A DNA stretch of 64,000 nt from Bacteroidia bacterium (GTDB taxonomy: Bacteria > Bacteroidota > Bacteroidia > Flavobacteriales > Flavobacteriaceae): NCBI GenBank assembly GCA_030431055.1, contig JAUIJA010000002.1, positions 237,742-301,741 of the forward strand. Reading direction: 5' to 3'. Every line of letters starts with the position of its first letter. The stretch's first letter is position 1. Under the pieces are notes generated by a model, which was not told the origin of the DNA, ran no database searches, and saw only the letters and a program-made list of their open reading frames with translations. The position numbers were made by a program, and so were the translations under genes. Shown piece by piece: positions 1-9,116 of the stretch.

Positions 1-1
1 C

Positions 2-469
2 TTAAGACCTAGAGCAAGTTTAAATTGGTCTATTGAAGATTTAATTACAATTTCGCCTTCTTATACTTATACAAACACTAAAACAACTTACAAAAACTAT
101 GTTGTTGATGAAGCCAAAAACTTTAGGCATAACGCAAATTTAGAAATCACGTCATATTGGCCTAAAAATCTAGTATTAGGAAGTGATTTTAGCTATAATT
201 ACAATTCTAATATTGCCGATGGATTTCAAAAAGATTTCTATCTATGGAATCTAAGTTTAGGCTATAATTTTTACAACGACAAATTCTTGGCTAAAGTTAA
301 AGTTTACGATGTGTTAAATCAAAATATAAGCACAACAAGAACGATTTCTCCAACAGCAATTACTGATGAACAAAACACCGTTTTACAACAGTATTTTATG
401 TTTTCGCTAACCTATAAACTGAGCAAGTTTGGCGGAAAAGAAAAGAAAAGCAGACGTTTTTGGCATTAA
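2..469 (+). CDS. Outer membrane beta-barrel protein, C-terminal part (5' end outside window)
   Basis: Frame open from base 2 to TAA at 469; translation LRPRASLNWSIEDLITISPSYTYTNTK... has alternating aromatic beta strands typical of TonB-receptor-like / OMP_b-brl families. Confidence 0.75.
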   Translation, partial: LRPRASLNWSIEDLITISPSYTYTNTKTTYKNYVVDEAKNFRHNANLEITSYWPKNLVLGSDFSYNYNSNIADGFQKDFYLWNLSLGYNFYNDKFLAKVKVYDVLNQNISTTRTISPTAITDEQNTVLQQYFMFSLTYKLSKFGGKEKKSRRFWH

Positions 470-471
470 TA

Positions 472-504
472 AAAAAAGCTCGAGAGTTTTCTCGAGCTTT
501 TTTT
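472..504. terminator. Bidirectional intrinsic terminator
   Basis: A-run + GCTCGAG..CTCGAGC stem + T-run between convergent genes. Confidence 0.8.
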
Positions 505-1168
505 ATACTTCATTCAATTTTATCAAATTGTATTTTAGCGCATAGATTACAACTCCAATAATATTTTTAGAATCCGTTTTATCGATTAGATGTCGGCGAT
601 GTGTTTCTACTGTTCGTTGTGCAATATTTAACTCATCAGCAATTTCCTTACTACTCATTTCTTTTGCTGCCAACTTAATAATATCAATTTCTCTAGCAGT
701 AAAATTAATTTCTGGTTCCATAAACTCAGTAGTAGATTGATTGGCGTTTTTTTCCCAAAGCAACGCTTCTCTTAAAATCGAACCTAATTCGTTACCAAAA
801 TAATAACCTTTATCTCGAACACTTTTTATAGCTTCTTCTAACTGTTCTGGATTAGAGTTTTTAGTAAAAAATCCGTGTGCGCCAAGTTCCATTACTTTGT
901 GAACACTTTCTTTCGTTGTTAATTGCGAAATGATAATAATGTATAAATTAGGGTATTTTTCACGAAGGATTTTGCACGTTTCAAAACCATCCATTTCAGG
1001 CATTTGAATATCGAGCAACACTAAATCGATAGGATTTGTTTGAAGTTTTTCAAGAAATTCTCTTCCGTTTTCAGCTTGATAGGCAACAGAAATTCCATCG
1101 AAAGAATTTACTAAAAGTGCTAGACTTTTTCTGAATAATTGATGATCATCAACTATGGCAATATTCAT
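503..1168 (-). CDS. NarL/FixJ (LuxR-type) response regulator
   Basis: N-terminal receiver (DDHQLFRKSLALL, LVLLDIQMPEMDG) and C-terminal LuxR HTH (TAREIDIIKLAAKEMSSKEIADELNIAQRTVETHRRHL). Confidence 0.93.
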   Translation of the reverse strand: MNIAIVDDHQLFRKSLALLVNSFDGISVAYQAENGREFLEKLQTNPIDLVLLDIQMPEMDGFETCKILREKYPNLYIIIISQLTTKESVHKVMELGAHGFFTKNSNPEQLEEAIKSVRDKGYYFGNELGSILREALLWEKNANQSTTEFMEPEINFTAREIDIIKLAAKEMSSKEIADELNIAQRTVETHRRHLIDKTDSKNIIGVVIYALKYNLIKLNEV

Positions 1169-1171
1169 AGG

Positions 1172-1930
1172 TTACTTTTTAACCGAAAGTACAAATTTAT
1201 TTCCCTTTTCTTGCGGAATTTGTTCAAAATCTGCGTCGATAACTTTAATTCGCGAGCTAATATTCTTTAAACCAGCTCCTTTTGAAGTAGCATATAATTC
1301 TTTAAAATTATACGGAGTTCCATCGTCTTCAATTAGAAGTGAAAAATTTTCAGAATCATCATTCAAGCTAATATTACATTTTGAAATATTTCCATATTTC
1401 ATCATATTAGATGTAAATTCTTGAGTAATTCTAAACAATTCGTACGCTTTGTCATGCGGAATTTCATACGTAAATCCGTTTGCTTTTAATTCGAAATTAG
1501 CTTCGCTAGTTTTATTAATTCTGTCTAGGTAATCTTGAACAGCAGGAACAAAACCAGCTTTTTCTAAAAGTGGCGGCATTAATTTATAGGAAACTAAACG
1601 CGTATTTTCTAATGCAGCTTCTACTCCATTATTAATTTCAGAAAACATTTCTTTTTTATCGGCATCGGTTTCAGTACGAAGAAGAATAGCAATAAAATTT
1701 CGCACCGCATTTAAATCGCCCGAAACACCATCATGAATATCGGCAGCTATACGTTGGCGTTCGTTTTTTTCACTTTCTAAGGAAGTTTTTAATAACAATT
1801 CAGCTTCTTTACGCTTCATTTTTAAAACATAAGTTTGATAAAAAACCGCTAAAAACAATAATACCAACACCAATATAACAATTAGCGCAGTACCAATAAT
1901 AATTAATGAACCAACTTGATTATTTTCCAA
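1172..1930 (-). CDS. Sensor histidine kinase (HisKA_3 / HATPase_c)
   Basis: N-terminal TM helix, RQRIAADIHDGVSGDL H-box, C-terminal ATPase; directly upstream of the response regulator. Confidence 0.92.
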   Translation of the reverse strand: MENNQVGSLIIIGTALIVILVLVLLFLAVFYQTYVLKMKRKEAELLLKTSLESEKNERQRIAADIHDGVSGDLNAVRNFIAILLRTETDADKKEMFSEINNGVEAALENTRLVSYKLMPPLLEKAGFVPAVQDYLDRINKTSEANFELKANGFTYEIPHDKAYELFRITQEFTSNMMKYGNISKCNISLNDDSENFSLLIEDDGTPYNFKELYATSKGAGLKNISSRIKVIDADFEQIPQEKGNKFVLSVKK

Positions 1931-2049
1931 AAAATATTTTTTATAAGCTTACAACGTAAAGGTAAAAAAATTGTTATAAGTAAAAATTGATTTTCGTGAA
2001 AAACTATTTTCTAACTCTAAATTTTAAAATTGTAACAGAATACAATATT

Positions 2050-2637
2050 CTAACAACAATATTCAGATATATACTTATTAAAAAAAAATGGCTTAGTATT
2101 AATTTTATTACTACTTAAGTAATCTAATGAAAGAAACAGGATAAAAGTCCCACAATAAAACAACAACAATCCACTTATATAATAAAAATCACTCCTATTA
2201 TACAATGGGATATCTTCCATTTTATTAAAAACCTCTACAAACCATTGTACAGTTAAAGTAATAGTTCCTAATGCCATTATTAAGTTTAAAGGTATGTCAT
2301 TATTCTCTAGTTGACTAAACGAGAAATCTTTTAACAAGTACAAATAAACTACTAAATAGGTTATCGCTAGTAAAATTGTTATTTTTTTAAAATTTAAAAT
2401 TTTATAAAAAAAATATAATACACAATAAAATTCTAAAAACATATAAAACCGAAACCATACCATTGCATTTATTCTAAAATAAAGAATATTTAATGGTTCA
2501 AAAAGACTAATAATAAACATTAATAATAGAAAAGGAAAAAGGTAAAGCGTAGTTTGGTCTACCTCTTTTCTATTTATTAAATAAAGTACAAAGGGAATTA
2601 ATCCTAAAGCAAGTGCTATATTATATTCAATTTCCAA
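2050..2637 (-). CDS. Hypothetical multi-pass membrane protein
   Basis: 195 aa, several hydrophobic segments; 2 bp from upstream ORF; C-terminus possibly frameshifted at a poly-T tract. Confidence 0.7.
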   Translation of the reverse strand: MEIEYNIALALGLIPFVLYLINRKEVDQTTLYLFPFLLLMFIISLFEPLNILYFRINAMVWFRFYMFLEFYCVLYFFYKILNFKKITILLAITYLVVYLYLLKDFSFSQLENNDIPLNLIMALGTITLTVQWFVEVFNKMEDIPLYNRSDFYYISGLLLFYCGTFILFLSLDYLSSNKINTKPFFFNKYISEYCC

Positions 2638-2639
2638 TA

Positions 2640-2951
2640 CTAATTATTTAATGGACTTGAAGCATCACAATTAGGTGGGCAGAAGGACATTCTGTCAATT
2701 AAAACAGCAGTCAAATCTTTACCATTATTATCAACACCTACTAATACTGGAGAAATAACCTTTGCTTGAGTATCGTATCCATAATAAACACGAACTCCCA
2801 TTAGGTTTTCTTGTTGTAAAATTAGATTTAAAGTATCTATTCCTACAAAACTTGCTTTAATTTCATTAGGAAATTTAGCTTTAAAATCTGCAATTAATTT
2901 TTGAGCATCTGCTAAAGAGATTTCTGCTCCTGAACTTGGACCTACTCCCAT
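2640..2951 (-). CDS. Hypothetical small soluble protein with C-terminal CPPNC motif
   Basis: 103 aa ORF with ATG start, operon-like spacing with the following membrane protein. Confidence 0.7.
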   Translation of the reverse strand: MGVGPSSGAEISLADAQKLIADFKAKFPNEIKASFVGIDTLNLILQQENLMGVRVYYGYDTQAKVISPVLVGVDNNGKDLTAVLIDRMSFCPPNCDASSPLNN

Positions 2952-3075
2952 AAATATTGTTTTTTTGAAAGTTAATAATAGTTCTAAAATAGAAAGATTT
3001 ATTTATAAAAAAAAACTGGATTATGAAAAAATGCTTACAGAAAAGCTATCATAACTAGTGAATATTACTATAAAA

Positions 3076-3516
3076 CTACATTTTTTTAAATGCATATTTT
3101 ACAACCACCCAAATAATCCTTAATGATAAGAACAAATAGGCATAGGCAACAAAGTGCCTAAAATCATAATCCAGTATATAATTGATGAGTAAAGCACATG
3201 ATAAATACCCCACCGAATAAAACATCGAATTTACAAATACATCTGTTTGACTTTTAACCACTTCATTTTGATTAAAAAGCATTAAGAACTTTGTTAAAAC
3301 AATATTCATTATAAACCAAGCAAACGACAAACAAACACTTAACATTATTAAAAAGTAAAAATTAACATCTAATAGCAAAGCATTATTTACTTTTTCAATA
3401 AAATTAGGCTTGAACAAAATAATTGCAATTAGAAAATAATACGACAACCCAAAAATTGAAAACAAAGCCGCCTTTGAATTCAATTTAAAATCATCTATTT
3501 TTTTTTCTAATTTCAT
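3076..3516 (-). CDS. Hypothetical membrane protein (about 4 TM)
   Basis: 146 aa, hydrophobic segments; ATG start. Confidence 0.65.
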   Translation of the reverse strand: MKLEKKIDDFKLNSKAALFSIFGLSYYFLIAIILFKPNFIEKVNNALLLDVNFYFLIMLSVCLSFAWFIMNIVLTKFLMLFNQNEVVKSQTDVFVNSMFYSVGYLSCALLINYILDYDFRHFVAYAYLFLSLRIIWVVVKYAFKKM

Positions 3517-3633
3517 TTGTCTTATTTAAAAAAGTAGAAATGACATGTAACGAAAATAACCCATACCAATAAAAATATTTTTATCACGCCATTTCTACAT
3601 TTCTAAAGTAGCACTGTTCTTAATTATTTCCTA

Positions 3634-3676
3634 TACGTAGAAATACGTATTTTTCTACGTAGAAATACGTATTTTT
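3634..3676. repeat. 22-bp tandem duplication containing four TACGTA palindromes
   Basis: tacgtagaaatacgtatttttc / tacgtagaaatacgtattttt; TACGTA at 3634, 3644, 3656, 3666. Confidence 0.85.
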
Positions 3677-3802
3677 TAATGATTTTTGCCTTTTCAGCTT
3701 CTAGTAGAACGTTTTCCTGTTGTGAAAAATGCAACATTACACTGTGAAATTGTGAATTTTTTTTCGTTATATTTGATAGACTAACCAATTAAACAATCAA
3801 AT

Positions 3803-4279
3803 ATGTTTTTTAATCCAATTGCTATAGTTGTAGCTGCTTTATCAACCTTTTTAGTAGGCTTTATATGGTATAACCCAAAAGTTTTCGGAACAATTTGGAT
3901 GAACGAATCAGGTATGACTGATGAAAAAGCAAAACAAGGTAATATGCTTAAAATTTTCGGGCTTACTCTAATTTATTCTTTGTTAATTTCCTTTATGATG
4001 CCACAATTTGTTATTCATCAAGTTGGCGCTTTACAAGTAGTAAACGGAGACGAAACCAATCAAGCTTTTATAGAATTTATGAAAACAGTAAGCGATAACC
4101 ATAGAAGTTTTGGCCATGGAGCATTACATGGTTTTATGCTCGGACTTCTTTTTATTTTACCTATTGTTTCAATAAATGGATTATTCGAACAAAAATCTTG
4201 GAAATATATGTTAGTAACTGGTGGTTACTGGGTTGTTTCCCTAACAATTATCGGAGCTATTATTTGCGGATGGAAATAA
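3803..4279 (+). CDS. DUF1761 family membrane protein
   Basis: MFFNPIAIVVAALSTFLVGFIWYNPKVFGTIWMNESG matches family pattern. Confidence 0.85.
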   Translation: MFFNPIAIVVAALSTFLVGFIWYNPKVFGTIWMNESGMTDEKAKQGNMLKIFGLTLIYSLLISFMMPQFVIHQVGALQVVNGDETNQAFIEFMKTVSDNHRSFGHGALHGFMLGLLFILPIVSINGLFEQKSWKYMLVTGGYWVVSLTIIGAIICGWK

Positions 4280-4353
4280 TCAAAAAAAGTTAATTCCTTA
4301 ACATTTTATTACAAAACAATCGCCTTATTTTTGTAGGGCGATTATTTTTTGCT

Positions 4354-5499
4354 TTGGAAAACATCAGTTTTAAAATATATAAGTCTGTAAGTGAGTTACC
4401 AGAAAATTGGGATGAAGTTTCGCATCACAATCATTTTTTGCAAAAGCCTTATTTACAAGTTTTAGAAAAATCGGCTCCAACAAATATGGAGTGCTTTTTC
4501 ATTGGCATTTTTGAAAGCAATAAACTCATTGGAACTTCACTAGCGCAATATCTCGATTTAAATAAATTAGAATCTTTTGGCGAACGCGATAATTGTTTTA
4601 AGACGAAAATCAGAAATTTTGTATTTAAAAACTTTGCTTCGCATGTTCTGTTTTTAGGAAACAATATGATTACTGGGCAAAATGGTTATACGTTTAATAA
4701 AGAAATTGAATTTGAATGTATAAGCGACGTAATGATTCAATGCTCGGAAGCTATCATTGCGTATTTTAAGAAGAAAGGAATTAAAATTCACATAGTAAGT
4801 TATAAGGATTTTTATACTGAATGTTCTTCTGAGTTAAAGAAGTTCGATTTTAATAAAATGTATGAATTTACAGCGCAACCAAATATGGTTTTCAATTTAG
4901 ATGAAAGTTGGAAAACCAAAGAAGATTATATTGCTTCATTGAAAAAGAAGTACCGCGATCAATACAAACGCGCGCATAAAAAATTTAACGGAATTGAAGT
5001 AAAAGAACTCTCAACTGAAGAAGTTATTACTCTTGAAGACAGAATTTACGAATTGTATCATCACGTTGCGTTAAATGCGCCTTTTAATACGTTCTTTTTA
5101 GACGAACACCATTTTTCTACTTTTAAAAAACAATGCGGAAACCGATTTAGAATTTGTGGATATTTTCTAAACAACGAACTTGTAGGTTTTCATACTATTT
5201 TACTAAATGGCGATGTTCTTGAAACTTATTTTTTAGGCTATGATGAAAACATTCAAAAAGAAAACATGCTATATTTGAATATGTTGTACAACATGACCGA
5301 GTTTGGCATTGAAAACGGATTTAAGAAAATTATTTTCGGAAGAACAGCTTTAGAAATTAAAAGTTCTATTGGTGCTAAACCTGTAAAAATGTCCGGATTT
5401 ATTTATCACACAAACAAACTCATCAATAAGTACATTGATAAAATATTTAACAACTTAGAACCCGAAGTTTCTTGGCAACAGCGACATCCGTTTAAATAA
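4354..5499 (+). CDS. GNAT/FemAB-like acetyltransferase family protein (TTG start)
   Basis: 381 aa; KKKYRDQYKRAHKKF and C-terminal LNMLYNMTEFGIENGFKKIIFGRTALEIKSSIG typical of Acetyltransf_6/FemAB-like folds. Confidence 0.7.
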   Translation: MENISFKIYKSVSELPENWDEVSHHNHFLQKPYLQVLEKSAPTNMECFFIGIFESNKLIGTSLAQYLDLNKLESFGERDNCFKTKIRNFVFKNFASHVLFLGNNMITGQNGYTFNKEIEFECISDVMIQCSEAIIAYFKKKGIKIHIVSYKDFYTECSSELKKFDFNKMYEFTAQPNMVFNLDESWKTKEDYIASLKKKYRDQYKRAHKKFNGIEVKELSTEEVITLEDRIYELYHHVALNAPFNTFFLDEHHFSTFKKQCGNRFRICGYFLNNELVGFHTILLNGDVLETYFLGYDENIQKENMLYLNMLYNMTEFGIENGFKKIIFGRTALEIKSSIGAKPVKMSGFIYHTNKLINKYIDKIFNNLEPEVSWQQRHPFK

Positions 5500-5544
5500 T
5501 ATGTTGATTCGTTTATTTGTTTATTCGCTAATTTGATTTTAAAA

Positions 5545-5596
5545 TAGCCCAGATTGAGCCAAGCACCGTGTGCAGGTGAAAGCTGGAAATAGCTCC
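5545..5596 (+). ncRNA. Flavobacterial structured repeat element, copy A (possible Flavo-1-type RNA motif)
   Basis: TAGCCCAGATTGAGCC...CACCgtgtgcaGGTG...AGCTGGAAATAGCTCC; conserved ends shared with 63745-63810, variable central hairpin. Confidence 0.5.
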
Positions 5597-7521
5597 TAAT
5601 TAAACTCTTCTATTTCCATTTGAACATTTTCCCAATCTTCCATTAACTGTTCTAAATCTTTTTTCTTCTTTTCATAAGCAGAAAAGAAATCAGCATCTTC
5701 CATCAACTTTTCATAATTAACAGCTAAATTTTCATCGTCTTTTTGAATTGATTTTTCTAATTCATTTATCTGACTTTCAATCTTACTCAACTTATTTTGA
5801 AGTGATTTTTGTTTCTTTTGTTCTTCATAAGATAAAGACTTAGTTTCTTTTTTATCACTTCTCGACTCCGCTCGAAGTGACACATCATCTTTCTTTTCGA
5901 TTTCGCGCATATCTTGAGCTTTGCGTTGTTCTAAAAAGAAATTAATATCGCCTAAATATTCTCTTATTTTTTGGTCTTTAAATTCGTAAACTCTATTTGC
6001 CAAACCTTGTAAAAAATCACGATCGTGAGAAACTAACAATAATGTTCCATCAAAATTATGAAGCGCCGCTTTTAAAACATTTTTCGATTTAATATCTAAG
6101 TGATTTGTAGGCTCATCCAGTAACAATACGTTAATAGGTTGTAATAACAGTTTACACAAAGCCAAACGATTTCTCTCGCCACCAGAAAGCACTTTTACTT
6201 TTTTCTCAACATCGTCACCACGAAATAAAAACGCACCTAACATATCTCGAACTTTTGGTCGGTTGCTATCGTTTGCGGCATCAAGCATTGTATCTAGTAA
6301 TGTTTTTTCGCCATCTAAGTATTCGGCTTGATTTTGCGCAAAATATCCCAATTGCACGTTATGCCCGAGTTTAATCGTTCCATCATATTTAAACTCATCA
6401 ACAATGGCTTTTATAAACGTTGATTTTCCTTGTCCGTTTTGCCCGACGAAAGCAATTTTACTTCCGCGTTCTACTAAAAGAGAAATATCGGATAGTACTT
6501 TTTTATCGCCATAACTTTTAGAAACATGTTCTGCTTCTACTACAACTTTTCCTGGAGTAACCGAAACCGGAAACGAGATATTCATTACTGAATTATCATC
6601 TTCGTCAACTTCAATTCGTTCAACTTTATCTAATTTCTTAATTAATGATTGCGCCATTGCCGCTTTTGAAGCTTTGTAACGAAAACGCTCAATTAACTTT
6701 TCGGTTTCTTCAATTTTCTTTTGTTGATTTTTCTGCGTTGCCAATTGCTTTTCGCGCAATTCTTCTCGTTGTATTAAATATTGTGAATATGGTTTATTAT
6801 AATCGTAGATTTTACCAAGTGAAATTTCAATCGTTCGATTCGTAACATTATCTAAAAACATTTTATCGTGCGAAACAATTACTACAACCCCAGGAAAGCC
6901 TTTTAAGAAGTTTTCTAGCCAAATGATACTTTCTATATCTAAGTGATTCGTAGGTTCATCTAAAAGCAGTACATCGTTGCTTTGCAATAAAAGTTTGGCC
7001 AATTCGATACGCATACGCCATCCTCCAGAAAAAGTATCTGTTGAATTATTGAATTCTTCTCTTTTAAAACCAAGTCCTAATAATATTTTTTCGGTTTCTC
7101 CAACATAATTATATCCACCAAGAATTTCATATTGATGTGTAACTTCGCTTAATTCATCTATCAAATTATGATAACCTTCACTTTCATAATCGGTTCTATT
7201 TGCCAATTGATGATTAATTTCATCCATTCTAAATTCAGCACGTTTAATTTCTTCAAAAGCTTGATAGGCTTCTTCTAAAACCGTTCGACCTTGTTCAAAA
7301 TCGATATCTTGACGAAGAAAACCTATTTTAACATCTTTTTCAGTTGCAATCGCTCCAGTATCGGCTTGATTATCTCCAGCTAAAATTTTCAACATTGTTG
7401 ATTTTCCAGCACCATTTTTTCCAACTAGACCAACTCTATCGCCAGAACCTAATCGAAATGTTACTTCTTCAAATAAATATTCTCCACCAAATGAAACAGA
7501 TAAATTATGTATATTAAGCAT
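5596..7521 (-). CDS. ABC-F family ATP-binding protein
   Basis: Two ABC domains (GKNGAGKST, LSGGERNRLALCKLLL, LLLDEPTNHLDI twice), inter-domain linker, C-terminal coiled coil. Confidence 0.96.
   Translation of the reverse strand: MLNIHNLSVSFGGEYLFEEVTFRLGSGDRVGLVGKNGAGKSTMLKILAGDNQADTGAIATEKDVKIGFLRQDIDFEQGRTVLEEAYQAFEEIKRAEFRMDEINHQLANRTDYESEGYHNLIDELSEVTHQYEILGGYNYVGETEKILLGLGFKREEFNNSTDTFSGGWRMRIELAKLLLQSNDVLLLDEPTNHLDIESIIWLENFLKGFPGVVVIVSHDKMFLDNVTNRTIEISLGKIYDYNKPYSQYLIQREELREKQLATQKNQQKKIEETEKLIERFRYKASKAAMAQSLIKKLDKVERIEVDEDDNSVMNISFPVSVTPGKVVVEAEHVSKSYGDKKVLSDISLLVERGSKIAFVGQNGQGKSTFIKAIVDEFKYDGTIKLGHNVQLGYFAQNQAEYLDGEKTLLDTMLDAANDSNRPKVRDMLGAFLFRGDDVEKKVKVLSGGERNRLALCKLLLQPINVLLLDEPTNHLDIKSKNVLKAALHNFDGTLLLVSHDRDFLQGLANRVYEFKDQKIREYLGDINFFLEQRKAQDMREIEKKDDVSLRAESRSDKKETKSLSYEEQKKQKSLQNKLSKIESQINELEKSIQKDDENLAVNYEKLMEDADFFSAYEKKKKDLEQLMEDWENVQMEIEEFN
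5855..5880. repeat. Palindromic repeat inside ABC-F coding sequence
   Basis: tcacttctcgactccgctcgaagtga; 26-nt core (acttctcgactccgctcgaagtgaca) identical to copy at 50352. Confidence 0.9.
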
Positions 7522-7588
7522 TGCTTATTTTTTGTTACAATTGTTACCAATAAAAAACTACCTTTTGTAGTATATTTGTGTAAAATTA

Positions 7589-7999
7589 ATGCAAATGTTT
7601 AAAAAAGGATCTAAACTATATAGTATTTTTACAGGAACTTGTCCGAAATGTCATGAAGAAAGCATGTATGAAGACAAAAACCCATATCATTTAAGTAAAG
7701 TTTACAAGATGCATGAAACTTGTAGTCATTGTAATACGCGCTACAAAATCGAACCTTCTTTTTTTTATGGCGCAATGTATGTTAGCTATGCCTTAGGAAT
7801 TGCTTTTGGTGTAGCTGCTTTTATAATTTCTTATGTGTTTTTAAGCACAACTTTAAAAACGGCCTTCATAAGTATTAGTGTAACACTTGTTGTTTTAATG
7901 CCCGTAATAATGCGTTTATCGAGAAATATTTGGATAAACTTCTTTATCAATTATGATAAAGATTGGAAGGAAAATAAAAACAAAAAAAGAGTCAATTAA
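7589..7999 (+). CDS. DUF983 family protein
   Basis: KGSKLYSIFTGTCPKCHEESMYEDKNPYHL..CSHCNTRYKIEPSFFYGAMYVSYAL (zinc-ribbon-like CxxC pairs + TM). Confidence 0.88.
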   Translation: MQMFKKGSKLYSIFTGTCPKCHEESMYEDKNPYHLSKVYKMHETCSHCNTRYKIEPSFFYGAMYVSYALGIAFGVAAFIISYVFLSTTLKTAFISISVTLVVLMPVIMRLSRNIWINFFINYDKDWKENKNKKRVN

Positions 8000-8013
8000 T
8001 TGACTCTTTTTTT
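7982..8013. terminator. Bidirectional terminator, perfect 32-bp palindrome overlapping both convergent CDS ends
   Basis: aaaaaaagagtcaattaattgactcttttttt. Confidence 0.85.
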
Positions 8014-9048
8014 ATAAAATCTATTGATATCAATTTCTTTATCCAATTCTATATTATCTTCTAAATATTCAAATAAGCTTTTAGCTAAAAATGGTCCTAA
8101 CATAACGCCTCTAGTTCCTAAACCATTTAAAATGTGAAGATTTTGATGTTCAAAATGAGTTCCTACTAAAGGTCTCCTGTCTTTTACTGTTGGTCTCACT
8201 CCAGCTAAATGCTCTACAACCTCATAATCAACCGAAATTAAGTGGTTTAGCTTTTCTATCAATTCGTCCTTACCTTCATTAGTTGGCAAATTAGTTTTAT
8301 CTTTCCAATTATATGTTGCGCCAACTTTGTAAATATCATTACCAATAGGTAAAATAAAAATATTAGACTTGACTATTTTATCTAAATTCAGCTTTTTACA
8401 TTTTATATGTAATAATTCTCCTTTTGTACCATCTAAAGGTAAATCATTAAAGAACGGATTTTGATGTAAACCAAAACCTTCCGCGAAAATGATATGCTTT
8501 GCTTTTATATATTTATATGTAACAAAATCTTGTTGAAACGAAATTGCTTCGTAATCGAAAGTTTCGTTACTTAATATACTTTGCTCTTTTAAAAACTGCT
8601 GATAAGATTCGATAAATGTTTTAATATCTAAATATCCCGAGTGTAAAACTTCACCAAAACCGAAAGGCGAATCTATTCCTTTGATTGTTTCATTTTGAAA
8701 AGTTGAATTAAGAAACTTACTTAAGTTTGGTTTATCAGAAGCAACACTCCAATTGTTTTGTTCTTCAATTGATGATAATTTTCTCCACAATTGCATAGGA
8801 AAGTCGAACTTAACATCTAATTGTTTTTCTAATTTTGGATAGAACTTTTCTATAATATCAAGTTGTTCCGTCGCTTTCCAAACACTTGTAAAACGTTTTA
8901 GAACAACAGGATTATACATTCCACCAGCAACCGTAGATGACGGTTGTGATTTATTTTCAAAAACTAAAATTTTTTTGTTGTTATCTAGAGCTAATGAAGC
9001 AAAAGCACTTCCTGCTAAACCAGCACCAACAATAATGTAATCTATCAT
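7996..9048 (-). CDS. FAD-dependent oxidoreductase (DAO family)
   Basis: MIDYIIVGAGLAGSAFASLALDNNKKILVFE Rossmann motif; VRPTVKDRRPLVG. Confidence 0.92.
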   Translation of the reverse strand: MIDYIIVGAGLAGSAFASLALDNNKKILVFENKSQPSSTVAGGMYNPVVLKRFTSVWKATEQLDIIEKFYPKLEKQLDVKFDFPMQLWRKLSSIEEQNNWSVASDKPNLSKFLNSTFQNETIKGIDSPFGFGEVLHSGYLDIKTFIESYQQFLKEQSILSNETFDYEAISFQQDFVTYKYIKAKHIIFAEGFGLHQNPFFNDLPLDGTKGELLHIKCKKLNLDKIVKSNIFILPIGNDIYKVGATYNWKDKTNLPTNEGKDELIEKLNHLISVDYEVVEHLAGVRPTVKDRRPLVGTHFEHQNLHILNGLGTRGVMLGPFLAKSLFEYLEDNIELDKEIDINRFYKKRVN

Positions 9049-9060
9049 AGTACAAAAATA

Positions 9061-9092
9061 AAAAAACTCTTATCGATTGATAAGAGTTTTTT
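9061..9092. terminator. Intrinsic terminator
   Basis: aaaaaactcttatc gatt gataagagtttttt. Confidence 0.8.
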
Positions 9093-9116
9093 ATTATGAA
9101 TTGGAGAAAATTTATA

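Noticed and set aside
1155-1424. Plus-strand ORFs such as 1155-1424, 11672-11911, 16409-16678, 21257-21631, 23250-23624, 50564-51073
   Set aside because: Shadow ORFs opposite well-supported genes with no family resemblance
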